From contig NW_026971937.1 in assembly GCF_026151205.1 (NCBI RefSeq), positions 1 through 16,303 of the forward strand: 16,303 bases of DNA, read 5' to 3'. Shown here in pieces: positions 1-8,570 of the stretch. The DNA is from Bolinopsis microptera (taxonomy: Eukaryota > Ctenophora > Tentaculata > Lobata > Bolinopsidae). Numbering within the stretch: position 1 is the first letter of the stretch; every line of letters starts with the position of its first letter. The translations under genes were made by a program, and so were the position numbers. A model generated the notes under the pieces. It saw only the letters and a program-made list of their open reading frames with translations. It searched no databases and was not told where the DNA came from.

Positions 1-134
1 TATCATTTTAAAACTATCATTTTAAAACTATCATTTTAAAACTATCATTTTAAAACTATAATTTTAAAACTATCATTTTAAAACTATCATTTTAAAACTA
101 TCATTTTAAAACTATCATTTTAAAACTATCATTT
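1..134. repeat. 14-bp tandem repeat (minisatellite), cut by window start
   Basis: Nine full copies of the 14-mer tatcattttaaaac run from base 1 to 126, followed by an 8-base partial copy. The copy at 57-70 has one substitution (tataat for tatcat); the others are identical. The array probably continues upstream of the window. No coding role is visible. Confidence 0.97.
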
Positions 135-740
135 CACATTACTTGATGGATTAAGAAACAATGAACAATTGTATTGGCCAGTGCCCAAAATGTGCATGTA
201 TCCACGAAGAGGGAAGTTATATTTAGAAAGATTTTAGTCTTTCTTGTGACACCTTTATTTTATAGTAAATATTTTAAATCTTTCAAAGCCTTTTAAAGAA
301 AGAACGGGAGATTGTGAATTGCTATATATTTGGTTTATATATTTATGATAGTCGATATAATATATACTAATTGTGTTCTATTTCAGAATGTACCACAAAC
401 ATGTTGTCTGTGGGGTTTGATAATTACTTGTAACAACTGGTGTGTTTCATTGCATAGTGATCCATTTAAAGTTAACAGTACTCCCCAACATGAACATGGA
501 GAATACTTTGGCTTCTTCTAGACCATAATGTGATAGGCATAGTGGACTAACGAAGGGGCACCATTTCGTCATAACCCAGCACATTGTAAACGGGAAATAA
601 GTATTCAAACAATATATAGATAATATCACAATGACCCTATATAAAAGTAAAAATCTGAATAAAAAACCCATTAAAAACTAAGGAACATTCACAAAAACCT
701 TTACAGTAAAAGTAGCCAAATGACAATAAATGCACTGGCT
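135..740. other. AT-rich intergenic stretch, nothing recognised
   Basis: No open frame here has recognisable protein features. Short frames around 330-521 (plus) and 447-671 (minus) overlap each other and have no family signature, so I treat them as chance. No RNA gene or clear repeat is seen. Confidence 0.5.
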
Positions 741-1010
741 GTAAATTTATATCTAAATCTGCTATTTTAACTGCACTACCACTTTTCATCCCTCTTTCTC
801 CTCTAAGTGCAATAATTGTTGTTCTCAATAAGTCAAATCTTATTCTTTTCCCGATAAATTTCATCGCCTCACTGTATCTATGACCAGATTTTCTAGTTAG
901 TTTATCAGCTATCTTTTTGAAGAAAGTATTAGCTTCTCTTCCCATTCCACTTGTTGTTGATAGGACTATTGGTGTAAATGTTCCATTTCAATGATCCTAA
1001 CACTAGTACA
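741..1010 (-). pseudogene. Decayed retroelement coding fragment (C-terminal region)
   Basis: Read on the minus strand from about 987 down to 742, the frame gives a conserved block containing GTFTPIVLSTTSGMGREA and then FDLLRTTIIALRGERG. I recognise this as a block common near the C-terminus of retroelement-encoded proteins in cnidarian, sponge and other invertebrate genomes (general knowledge; no search was run). Immediately upstream the expected lead-in (RIIEMEH) is in a different frame, while the downstream frame hits TGA at about 991-989, so a small deletion has shifted the frame. The reverse transcriptase catalytic part is absent. An open frame starting at ATG 945 and running to 637 covers most of it, but that start lies inside the conserved block and the tail after about 742 looks random. 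I infer a 5'-truncated dead copy; the class (LINE-like or other) is unsure. Confidence 0.55.
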
Positions 1011-1029
1011 TGTTTTAAAATAAGCATTT

Positions 1030-1476
1030 AACTGCATATGTTCCCTTCATATCAGATTTGTACTCAAAAATGCCTCGACAAGTTATTTGAGAAAGTAAGT
1101 TATTTTTAATTTTGAGACAAGTACGTCGAAATGTGTTATAATCTTTAACGCACCCCTGCAGATTTCGTCGATTCCAGGTGCCGACGGGACCATAAAAATT
1201 AAAAGCAAACATAAATTTTTTCCCCTAAAATCGAGGGCTTTCTGCGCAAAAAAGTGACCTCCACAGAAAAATTTAAACATGGCTTCAAATCCAAATTTGA
1301 ACCAGAGATTTTTCACTTCCTCTCGATAAACTCAATTTTCAACCCAAAATAAAGTCTCAAAGGGGGAAATTACTCAGGTCAGGATTGTAGGCAATGATTA
1401 TGCCAAACCATACATTTTTGTAAATTCATTAAACTTTCAATTTAGCCTAAAAGACCCTATTTCGCAAAATTTTTCC
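1030..1476. other. AT-rich stretch flanking the retroelement remnant, no gene supported
   Basis: Two overlapping minus-strand frames (1015-1212 and 1083-1316) are open for 65-77 codons but show no domain, signal peptide or family motif. The stretch leads directly into the GC-rich hairpin block at 1477 and may belong to the same interspersed repeat. Confidence 0.35.
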
Positions 1477-1547
1477 GGGGGGCTGCGCCCCCCTAGCCCC
1501 CGTCATTGGGGTCCGCCCATGGACCCTGCTGGGGGCTGCACCCCCAG
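1477..1547. repeat. Cluster of three GC-rich hairpins
   Basis: Three inverted repeats follow one another. At 1477-1493 a 7-bp stem (ggggggc/gcccccc) has a 3-base loop. At 1509-1526 gggtcc/ggaccc has a 6-base loop. At 1529-1547 ctggggg/cccccag has a 5-base loop. The GC content is far above the AT-rich surroundings. GC-rich hairpin blocks of this sort are common in invertebrate interspersed repeats; the family was not identified. Confidence 0.75.
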
Positions 1548-1583
1548 ACCCCTGCCACAGCTTGCAGCTTCGATCGCCGACAG

Positions 1584-1606
1584 CCCCCCCCCCCCCCCCC
1601 CCCCCC
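1584..1606. repeat. Poly-C tract, 23 nt
   Basis: Uninterrupted run of 23 C. It closes the GC-rich hairpin block and could be a length-variable microsatellite. Assembly length here may be unreliable because homopolymers are error-prone. Confidence 0.95.
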
Positions 1607-1988
1607 ACCCTCCCAAAGAAAAATCATGGCTACGTGCCTGAGCAAAATATAGGTTTAGGGCTTTTCAGATGATTTGGCTCCTCAACAGATACCCACGTAC
1701 AAAACGGTCAATATGTAGTTTAGGTTTACCTGGCCCGTAGGTTACGAATGTGCCTGAGGAGAAAAAAAAGCAAACTTAAGAAGATTTCTCGGGAACATAA
1801 AAGTTCACCTCAAAACGAAATCTGCACTTATGCTTTAACGTTCAAGGCTGTAAAATGTTCACAGTTGGTAAATAAGTACTTTACACTCGAAGTTCGAAGT
1901 TTTTCTCGAAGAGGCCCCAGACAATTAAAACCAACTTAAATCAATGTACTTTTGAACGTTGATTTCAAAACACACACATGACATAAGG
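1607..1988. other. Intergenic stretch, no gene supported
   Basis: One plus-strand frame (1748-1939, 63 codons) is rich in Lys/Arg/Ser and has no recognisable motif; it is probably chance. No hairpin or tandem repeat of note. Confidence 0.4.
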
Positions 1989-2103
1989 ATAATTGACGAT
2001 GTCAATTCGTCGCAGCTCGGCGAGGCACAGTAGCGCATTTCGCCGATCTAGCGAGAAGTATAATTGAGTGCGCAGCGCGGCACAGTAACGCATCGCGCTA
2101 CAA
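1989..2103 (+). mobile_element. Short hairpin-bearing non-autonomous element, copy 1
   Basis: A 115-bp copy of a family that recurs at 2347-2482 (minus), 2483-2630, 2788-2914, 8844-8948 and 14038-14165. The order is: a start hairpin attgac-gat-gtcaat; a second hairpin with arms tcggcga/tcgccga; then a third with arms agcgcg/cgcgct, ending in ctacaa. The loops of hairpins two and three share almost the same 14 bases (gcacagtagcgcat and gcacagtaacgcat). The flanks, acataagg on the left and acattaag on the right, resemble a decayed target-site duplication with one indel. No coding capacity. Confidence 0.75.
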
Positions 2104-2346
2104 AACATTAAGTAAAAGGCTGGATGATGATGAATCACTTTAGTTTTATCAAACCATGTGCTTTTGCAACACTACTATATGTAAGCGCGTCAGAGCAAGA
2201 ACGAAGACTCGGGTTAGTATAAAACAAATTAATCGGCTTTTACTAATTCGCTCGCCCTAAAATTATTACCTGACTTTAGGTTCTGCAACCGAACAAATCA
2301 GTTTTACATGAACACTAATTTAATCCAAACCCAGCGACCCTAACCG
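2104..2346. other. Spacer between element copies, no gene
   Basis: Mixed-composition spacer between two copies of the hairpin element. It contains no supported ORF or RNA gene. Confidence 0.4.
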
Positions 2347-2482
2347 TTGTAGCGCAATGCGTTACTCTGCAGCGCCGCGCACTCAATGAAGCTTATCGCC
2401 TTCTCACAGCGACTCAATGAGACAATGAGGCTTTTCACAGCGACTTCTCTCTCCTCGCTAGATCGGCGAGATACGCTACTGT
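2347..2482 (-). mobile_element. Hairpin element, inverted copy
   Basis: Read on the minus strand this segment begins cagtagcg, continues through the tctcgccgatctagcg block and ends at gcgctacaa (bases 2355-2347 on the plus strand). It lacks its own start hairpin and abuts the plus-oriented copy starting at 2483, so the two share one attgac/gtcaat hairpin head to head. A segment around 2400-2445 (cgactcaatga, acaatgagg) looks internally duplicated relative to the other copies. Confidence 0.65.
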
Positions 2483-2630
2483 TTAATTGACGATGTCAAT
2501 TCATGGCAGATCGGCGCTGCACAGTAGCGCATCTCGCCGATCTAGTCACTAGTAGCGCATCTCGCCGATCTGTCGCTGTGAGAAGCCTTATTGAGTGCGC
2601 GGCGCGGCACAGTAACGCATCGCGCTACAA
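2483..2630 (+). mobile_element. Hairpin element, copy with internal tandem duplication
   Basis: Starts ttaattgacgatgtcaat and ends gcatcgcgctacaa like the other copies. The 21-base block starting agtagcgcat and ending gccgatct is present twice (2524-2544 and 2551-2571). This lengthens the copy to 148 bp. Confidence 0.75.
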
Positions 2631-2684
2631 CGCTACTGTCAACTGTGCCACGCCGAGCTGCGATGAATTGACATCATCAATTAA
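2631..2684 (-). mobile_element. Hairpin element, inverted 5' fragment
   Basis: On the minus strand this reads ttaattgatgatgtcaat, then tcatcgcagctcggcg and ggcacag, i.e. the first half of the element, joined tail-on to the copy ending at 2630. Only about 54 bp is present. With the preceding copies it makes a compound of alternating orientations. Confidence 0.65.
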
Positions 2685-2787
2685 TTAATGCAATGATTAA
2701 CGATCTTGTCTTCGATGCGAAGCAAGAATGCTAGTTTGCGCGGCGCGTCGAAGCGGTGAAATCCTCCGATGGTTAGTTAGAGCAACG

Positions 2788-2914
2788 TTAATTGACGATG
2801 TCAATTTATCTCAGCTCGGCGCTGCACAGTAGCGCATTTCGCCGATCTAAAGCTGTGAGAAGCCTCATTGAGTGCGCGGCGCGGCACAGTCAACAGTAAC
2901 GCATCGCGCTACAA
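2788..2914 (+). mobile_element. Hairpin element, copy with probable target-site duplication
   Basis: A 127-bp copy beginning ttaattgacgatg and ending gcatcgcgctacaa. The left flank agcaacg (2781-2787) is repeated just right of the end (2916-2922), consistent with an imperfect duplicated target of about 9 bp. The loop of the last hairpin carries an extra 7 bases (cagtcaacagtaacg instead of cagtaacg). Confidence 0.75.
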
Positions 2915-3385
2915 AAGCAACGCCGCGGCCGCCGCGTGAACTATCATTTGCATTTTGCTTCGATCGCGCTTTGAAAAGAAAATTTTAATGCTTTAGCTTT
3001 GCTGTTTGCTTCGCCGAGCAACGATCTGGAATTGGGATATTGTCAATTGTTAATGAACAGTAATCAAACAAGCGCGCACCTAAAGTGGGATTACCTTGCT
3101 CTATTTACTGTCGCTCGCGCGCTCAGCTACTAAATCGCTCGCCCACATTTTAAGAAAATTCTTGTGAAATGTGAAAAGGCCCTTTGAGTTGAAATAATGA
3201 TTCCGAATCACCCCCATGATCGACGTAGGATAAAAATGCTTCCCTGGAGAGTAATGGGCAAAAAACCGTTTTGGTTACGTGACAGGCTAGTAAAACATGA
3301 ATTCGATAGTTTAGGGCTTGGGTTAGGTTACCTGGGGACCTCAAGCTATTAGTATTACTAGCAGGAACCCGTCTACCCTAAAGTT
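2915..3385. other. Spacer before the inverted-repeat element, no gene
   Basis: Contains a GC-rich patch (gccgcggccgccgcg, near 2921-2936) and several gcgcgc-rich bits, then AT-rich sequence. A minus-strand frame at 3150-3344 has no domain. No RNA gene recognised. Confidence 0.4.
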
Positions 3386-3490
3386 TGGATCACATGGTGA
3401 CCCCCACGGTCGCTTCACTGTAGCGTCTTCGACGCTACAGGGGGAGCCGCGCACTTCGTGCGCGGCGGGTCATACAACGTATGACAACCC
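3386..3490 (+). repeat. Left terminal inverted repeat with three perfect hairpins
   Basis: The three hairpins are ctgtagcgtc-ttc-gacgctacag (3418-3440), gccgcgcac-ttc-gtgcgcggc (3446-3466) and gtcatac-aac-gtatgac (3469-3485). All arms match perfectly and each loop is exactly three bases. On the minus strand the loops read gaa, gaa and gtt, each closed by a C-G pair. Confidence 0.9.
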
Positions 3491-3491
3491 T

Positions 3492-4175
3492 AAAGTGGTG
3501 TCAAAACTCGAGAGACTAAAATAATTATTACTAGGGGGTGCACGATAAAAATAAACTTGCTCGGATTTTTAAAATTTTTGTACCACTGTTTTCTAAAGAC
3601 TGTGAGAATTTTCACAATAACAAATTTGTTATACCTTTTTGGAAAGATCAGTGAGTTTCGCCTAGGTGCCATATTTGATGGTGCGCGGCTTTTGGAGCAA
3701 AAGTAGCTGTAAAAGTCGCGTAATTTGACCAAATTCGTCCAAATTAGATCATTTTTGTCGTATTATTCGGATTTATCTTCAGTTCCTTGAATGAGATCAT
3801 TCTGGAAATTGGCGACAACCTTCCAATAGGGCTTTCACAACTGTCCGAAAAATTTGGTGGATATCGGATTTGATATAGTGATCAAAATGGGGCAAAATAC
3901 GCTGCTTTTAGCTGTAACATAATCAATAATGTTTGATGGTTGGATATGCTTCAAATTTTTCGGGCACTTTCCTTGTAAGTCTATGAGTAAGCTTACCAAT
4001 TTTTGTTGCAATTGGAGGTCGGGAAGGATACTCAATATCTATTTGTTTGAAGAAAATTGTGCTGGCCGAAATTAGCGCTAAAAAACCATCTTACAGTCGG
4101 CACGCACGGCTCACTGTCGATGGCGCACTACCTATTATTACTTATTTAATTCGCGTTTTTGACACCACTTGGGAG
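3492..4175. mobile_element. Nested degenerate inverted-repeat element
   Basis: The segment starting aaagtggtgtcaaaa at 3492 is matched in inverted form by ttttgacaccactt ending near 4174. The similarity continues inward with gaps for about 45 bp (aataattattactagg on the left; cctattattacttattt on the right). The ends are more diverged than those of the surrounding 1.7-kb element. It sits directly against the inner edge of the outer left repeat. No coding frame is supported inside. Confidence 0.5.
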
Positions 4176-4449
4176 TCCAAATTTTGGGCATGACTAAAAT
4201 TCTTATTCCTTGGCCAATTTTTTACTTTTTCATGCTGAATTGAAGGCCATTAAAGCATTTGACCCAGTCAAAAAAGTTTCAGTTGTATATCTTTTACGGT
4301 TTTTGCGGAAAGTCGCGTTACAGTTGTATTGATGCCATGGTGTCAGTAAAATGGCACGGAACCATATATATCGTTTCGCTTTATACATTATATAGTAAGA
4401 TGTTCATAATATAAACAGACATTAGGTGGAATGACAGGCTGAGCGCGGC

Positions 4450-4545
4450 CCAGTAAGGGTTAGGGTAAGGCATGTGGTAAGGGTTATGGATAGCTTCGGG
4501 GTTATGGTTACGGTTAGAGTAGGGCAGGGTTGGGATTAGGGTTTA
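4450..4545 (+). repeat. Degenerate telomere-like G-rich repeats
   Basis: A run of imperfect units such as gggttagggtaagg, aagggttatgg, gggttatggttacgg and gggattagggttt resembles scrambled TTAGGG units. It could be an interstitial telomeric-like patch or a simple G/T-rich repeat. It lies inside the 1.7-kb inverted-repeat element. Confidence 0.5.
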
Positions 4546-4992
4546 TGTCTCGCAATTGTTGCACCGCACTGCACCAGCACATGAGCACATCTAGCTTGTC
4601 ACACGTTGCAGACCTGCCGCGCAGAGGCTTTCGCCACGATATTAGCAAAAATCACCACTTAGTGAATGGGGTCACGACGTGATAGTGATGGAACTAAAAG
4701 CAACGATAAAATTTATTTGGACAAATTAAATTAAAGACTAATCTAGAATAAAATGTAAAATGTAAATCGTTTCTAATTTATAATAACAGAAATATTAAAT
4801 ATATCCTCTTTTTAAACTTAAAGTTAAAAACCTATTTATTTGAACTATCTATTAAAATGTTTTCTTTTTTCGTTTCAAAATGTTAAAAAATATAAATATT
4901 CATTTTTCAAACAACTTATTTTAATCAGGTCCGTCGACACTGATAGTGGCATTATATTAGCCAAAATTAGCTATCAATTAGTTAATTAATAT

Positions 4993-5098
4993 GGGTTGTC
5001 ATACGTTGTATGACCCGCCGCGCACGAAGTGCGCGGCTCCCCCTGTATCGTCGAAACTCTACAGGGGTGAAGCGACCGTGGGGGTCACCACGTGATAC
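4993..5098 (-). repeat. Right terminal inverted repeat
   Basis: Inverted partner of 3386-3490. The gtcatac-gtt-gtatgac and gccgcgcac-gaa-gtgcgcggc hairpins are intact. The third has decayed (ctgtatcgtcgaaactctacag no longer pairs fully), as if this copy has been drifting while the left one stayed perfect. Confidence 0.88.
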
Positions 5099-5542
5099 AA
5101 AATATGGGTCAGTAAAATAACTGTTAGTGTTCAAAAATGGCTCTTGATAAAATCAGAGTCAGTAAAACATAGTCATAAATGTTAAGAATGTTCTAAAACA
5201 GATTACTGTTATGGAAACCGGTTGCTAAAGCTTTAAAGTCCTGAATCCAGACTAATCCCATGATACGTAGCAGAAAAAGTAGATCCTCGTTTTCAAATGA
5301 GTAACCAGGCAGCCATTGTAAGAACATTCTACTTTGTAGTGGTAGTAGGACCTGATGAGAATGCGATTTATAGAAATATCAGAAATTTCACCGACTAGAG
5401 ACAATTCAGAGCTACGACCAGTAATATTGACAGTAATTAACAATCTCAAAAGTTTTAATCAGAAAACCTTATTAATAAGTAGATATCATGAAAATAATTA
5501 AAATCAATGTACCGGTGAGTTATAATGATCTCTCTTTCTTTC
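5099..5542. other. 3' flank of the LamG gene, no further gene
   Basis: AT-rich sequence downstream of the minus-strand LamG gene. No clear AATAAA on the minus strand was found; AATAAG is present around 5470. A minus-strand frame at 5252-5449 has no features. The 3' UTR probably lies here. Confidence 0.4.
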
Positions 5543-5634
5543 TTAGCTGCTGTCATCTTCCTCTGCAGGCATAGGGTGGTAGGTTTTGAAATGAGCTATG
5601 ATATTCTCTGTGATCGGTGTGCCAACGAAATGGT
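5543..5634 (-). other. LamG gene exon 3 (terminal)
   Basis: 92 nt from acceptor atttgcag to TAA at 5545-5543, encoding DHFVGTPITENIIAHFK, then TYHPMPAEEDDSS. The nucleotide differences from the start of exon 2 are mostly at third codon positions, supporting that both copies are translated. Confidence 0.83.
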
Positions 5635-7234
5635 CTGCAAATAAATTATTATTAATTTATTTCTGGATTACTACTACACAGATAGGAAGACCGGGTATGA
5701 ACCCAATTAAATAATCAGCTTCCAGTATTGGCCAATCAAAACTGAAAAACCCTGCCTTCCCAATTAATACAATTAACCTCCCCTGCACCAGTATCTAGTC
5801 GTAGGACCAAATCTAGAACGAAGGAAATAAAAAACATAACAACTTATTTTTTACTATGACAAAATAAACCTACTCAGTTATTGTTCACTTACCTAGCATG
5901 TTCCAGGCAGCTTTTAGTTCGGTCAGTTTCTCAGCGGTAAGTGTTTGGTTAGAGTAGGTCTGATCATTCAGTACGTCCCAAATACTGTGAGAACACTCAC
6001 AATCTCCCTCTTCTGTTTCTTCGTCCTCTTCCTCTGCTGGCATAGGGTGGTATGCCTTAAAATGAGCTATGATGTTCTCCGTGATTGATGTGCCGACGAA
6101 ATGGTCTGCAAGAGAAATTACTATTATAGTTTATTTCTATCGTATAATATAAATGTTCCACGTTTAATAGATTAGGACAGAGTTGAAGAGGTGAATCATA
6201 ATTGTTCTGATACGTTACAGGATAAATAAATCAACTTCCAGTATTACCCAGACACAATTTATTTCAGAATTGATATGTTTGTAGAACGATGCCTTAATCA
6301 AATAATTTCCTTCTGCGAAAGTCATTGTTTTATCGAAAATCACTGTACAATGTACATTAGTACATATTATGATAATGATATTATGACAAACCTGACTTGC
6401 TTACTTACCCAACATGTTCCAGGCAGATTTTAGCTTGGTCAGATTCTCGGCGGTAAGTGTTTGGTTAAAGTATGTCTGATCATACAGTATGTCCCAGATA
6501 CTGTGAGAACACTTACAATCTTCTTCCTCCTCTTCCTCCTCTTCCTCCTCTTCAGCAGGACACCCAGAGTCCACTTCCGTGACATTGCCAGTCCTGTCCT
6601 GACTCAGTATGCTCTCCCAGGTGATGAATCTAACTTCCTGGTGCTTCTTTTCTGTATTGGAACATCTCCCAGCGTTGTATAACTCTGAAACTTGTTCTGC
6701 ACTGAGCTCTTTTCCAAATATGTCCAGTTTCATTAGCTGCCCACCAAATATTTCACTTTCACCTGGGCTACCAGCGTCGTGTCCCAGAGTGATGACACCT
6801 CCCTCTTCTAATGGAGCTGAGGAAACGCTTTTAGATCCAACCAGGGTACCGTTATAGTAAGTCTTCATCTTCCCAGAGCTCTGCGACCAGCTTTGACATT
6901 GATTAGTCCATGTGTTCATCACAACTGTTGGAATACTACTTGTCAGGTCGTTATTGCTGTCGTGAATGTAGTTGTAAGATCCACCGTCTGAAATGAGGAT
7001 TTCGAACCTGTGCGTTGTTGTTGTGTAGGTAATCCAAGATCTAGTGGCGCCTGGGAGTTGCTTTTTTACCCATGAACATACCGTTAGAGAAGATTTGACC
7101 TGACTCATATCAGGCGAGAATTTGACATAGTCTTCAAGAGTGGTGCCGAACTGGAGAGCTTTAGAAGCCAATACAGAGTGGAAGGTGAATTGCAGAGCAA
7201 GCAGGACTGTTAGTAGTGGAAAAGACATTGTCAT
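5543..7234 (-). CDS. Secreted LamG/pentraxin-like protein, three exons
   Basis: Join of 7234-6409, 6105-5893 and 5634-5543 (minus strand); 1131 nt, 376 residues. The first exon encodes a signal peptide (about residues 1-23, hydrophobic VLLALQFTFHSVLA) followed by a concanavalin-like LamG/pentraxin domain (about 25-190). Supporting motifs are TVCSWVK (Cys53), WTNQCQSWSQSSGK (Cys113, probable disulfide partner), YYNGTLVGS, ITLGHDAGS and FGGQLMKLDIFGKELSAEQVSELYNAG. Then follow an acidic linker with 11 Glu (228-238) and a Cys-x-Cys module. Both introns are GT..AG, phase 1: donor gtaagtaag at 6408 with acceptor cttgcag ending 6106, and donor gtaagtgaac at 5892 with acceptor atttgcag ending 5635. 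Four N-glycosylation sequons lie in exon 1 (Asn128, 217, 257, 264). A TATA-like tataaa (minus strand, 7276-7271) lies about 40 bp upstream of the start. Reading straight through the first donor would give a 277-residue product ending in Gly-Lys. The role is presumably carbohydrate or matrix binding outside the cell; the ligand is unknown. A 5' non-coding exon cannot be excluded. Confidence 0.85.
5893..6105 (-). other. LamG gene exon 2 (duplicated module)
   Basis: 213 nt, phase 1 at both ends, encoding 71 residues from DHFVGTSITENIIAHFK to LTELKAAWNML. It carries its own acidic linker and Cys-x-Cys (DCECSHSIWD). Its second half matches the end of exon 1 (30 of 37 residues) and its first half matches exon 3 (about 25 of 28 residues). 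Being symmetric in phase it could be skipped or multiplied without shifting the frame. Confidence 0.85.
6409..7234 (-). other. LamG gene exon 1 (signal peptide, LamG domain, first Cys-x-Cys module)
   Basis: Begins at ATG 7234; a second ATG two codons in is also possible, and both have A at -3. It ends one base into a codon at 6409, before gtaagtaag. The last 37 complete codons encode DCKCSHSIWD...LKSAWNML, the half-module that is repeated in exon 2. The Glu run comes from 11 GAA/GAG codons in a 9-bp quasi-repeat, a likely length-variable site. Confidence 0.85.
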
Positions 7235-8570
7235 ACTTTGAGATTAATGATTCATTAATAATTTTAATACTTTATACAACCTTAATTGGTTATTAGTTAC
7301 TTCTTCGTTTTTAGAGCTGGGTCAGGAAGGCTATCATTAATATTAATAATAACAGTATTATTTGGTTTCTTCCGAGCTGAATAAGAATTTAATTCAAACC
7401 CTGGACTCTGGAGGAGGGGTCGGGTACAAAAGGGGGTTTCAAACGCCCTTGAAATCAGCCATAATTATAAAACTACACGCGAACCAGAATAATTTTACTG
7501 CCGCTACATTTACTATTTATGTACTATGCCCAATAAATAGTGCATCGCACTACAAACAGTAACGTTTTATCGAGGTATTGAGAACACCAATTAAACTTAA
7601 CTCTACCAGTACCAACTATCAGACTGTAGCTGGATTACAAATAATTAATGCAAACGCCAATCACTTTTAACTTTATTTTGGCTAGGAGTAACCCGAAACA
7701 AAGCGGTGGGACCATGATAACATTGTGGTCGGACATGGATTACACTAATTGCAACATCACAGATCTGTCACATTCATTGAGTATTATGTAACGTGATGGA
7801 AATATTTTAAGCGGGTAATATCCTGTCCAGACCCAGGATACATAACATGAACCCTGCATGTTAGTGTTAGTGTTTCTACTTACAAGTACCCTGTTAGTGT
7901 TTCTCACCCTGGCTTTGTTCCAATACCTAATTACCTTATGTACGGTACGACAAGAGTTTTCATCTTTTATTCTTCAGTAGAAAGAAAAAAATGGCTTAAC
8001 CTAGCTTGCTAGTATTATCATGATATATAGTATTATATATATATATAATATTGCTTGCCACCGCGCGGCGAAATAAAATAATTATATTTGAGAAATTCAT
8101 CGAAAAATGCTCCTAGAATTATTTTTACACAAAATTATATTTCTAGACAAATGTGAAATAAGTTCCCCGCACTCAGTCCAAATAGAAGAACTGAGAAATA
8201 TCTTGTTCTTATTAAGAGCTCTCGAAAAGCAAACCACTGAGCACTGACAAACTTTGATATGAGGCTGATATTAAATAAGCTACTGAGGGGCGGCAGCGAC
8301 AAGTGAGTCGTGAGACTGAAGACATACTATCTAATAGTCGTATCTATATCTCCAAATGACAAAGCCCTGTCTAGCCTTCGCCCGCGTGATATTATCGGCC
8401 TGGTAAGGGTTCTTGTGTCCAGATAACCCCCGATACAAGGTGCAGAGGGCAATATTTCCTGCTTTCTGGATGCAGAGAGCTTCACTAACAGGGATGTTCC
8501 TGTGAATAGCTTGTTAGTTGGGACAGTTTACAGGGTTTATGGGAGATAGGCAGGGTGCTCAGACAATCTT
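7235..8570. other. Long intergenic stretch 5' of the LamG gene
   Basis: No gene supported. A plus-strand frame at 7362-7562 looks random. A short TA dinucleotide run lies near 8032-8052. At 7539-7555 the 17-mer agtgcatcgcactacaa matches the 3' tail of the hairpin element at 16 of 17 bases; it is a possible solo remnant. The promoter of the LamG gene should lie near 7240-7500. Confidence 0.45.

Larger units (their letters stand above)
3386..5098. mobile_element. About 1.7-kb inverted-repeat element
   Basis: The left end (about 3386-3490) and right end (4993-5098) are inverted copies of each other over about 105 bp. Starting outside, both read as a variant of ggatcacatggtgaccccc, then cggtcgcttcac, then three hairpins, ending in gacaaccc. 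The interior has no transposase-like ORF; its frames are at most 80 codons and unrecognised. It is therefore a non-autonomous or gutted DNA element. No target-site duplication was obvious to me. Confidence 0.75.

Noticed and set aside
1989-2914. Considered a CRISPR-like or regularly spaced array
   Set aside because: The repeats are irregularly spaced, occur in both orientations, and carry target-site duplications elsewhere, so they are a mobile element.
4450-4545. Considered a true telomere
   Set aside because: The units are heavily scrambled and lie inside a mobile element with ordinary sequence on both sides.
6461-6857. Plus-strand frames opposite LamG exon 1
   Set aside because: Antisense shadows of the well-supported minus-strand exon.
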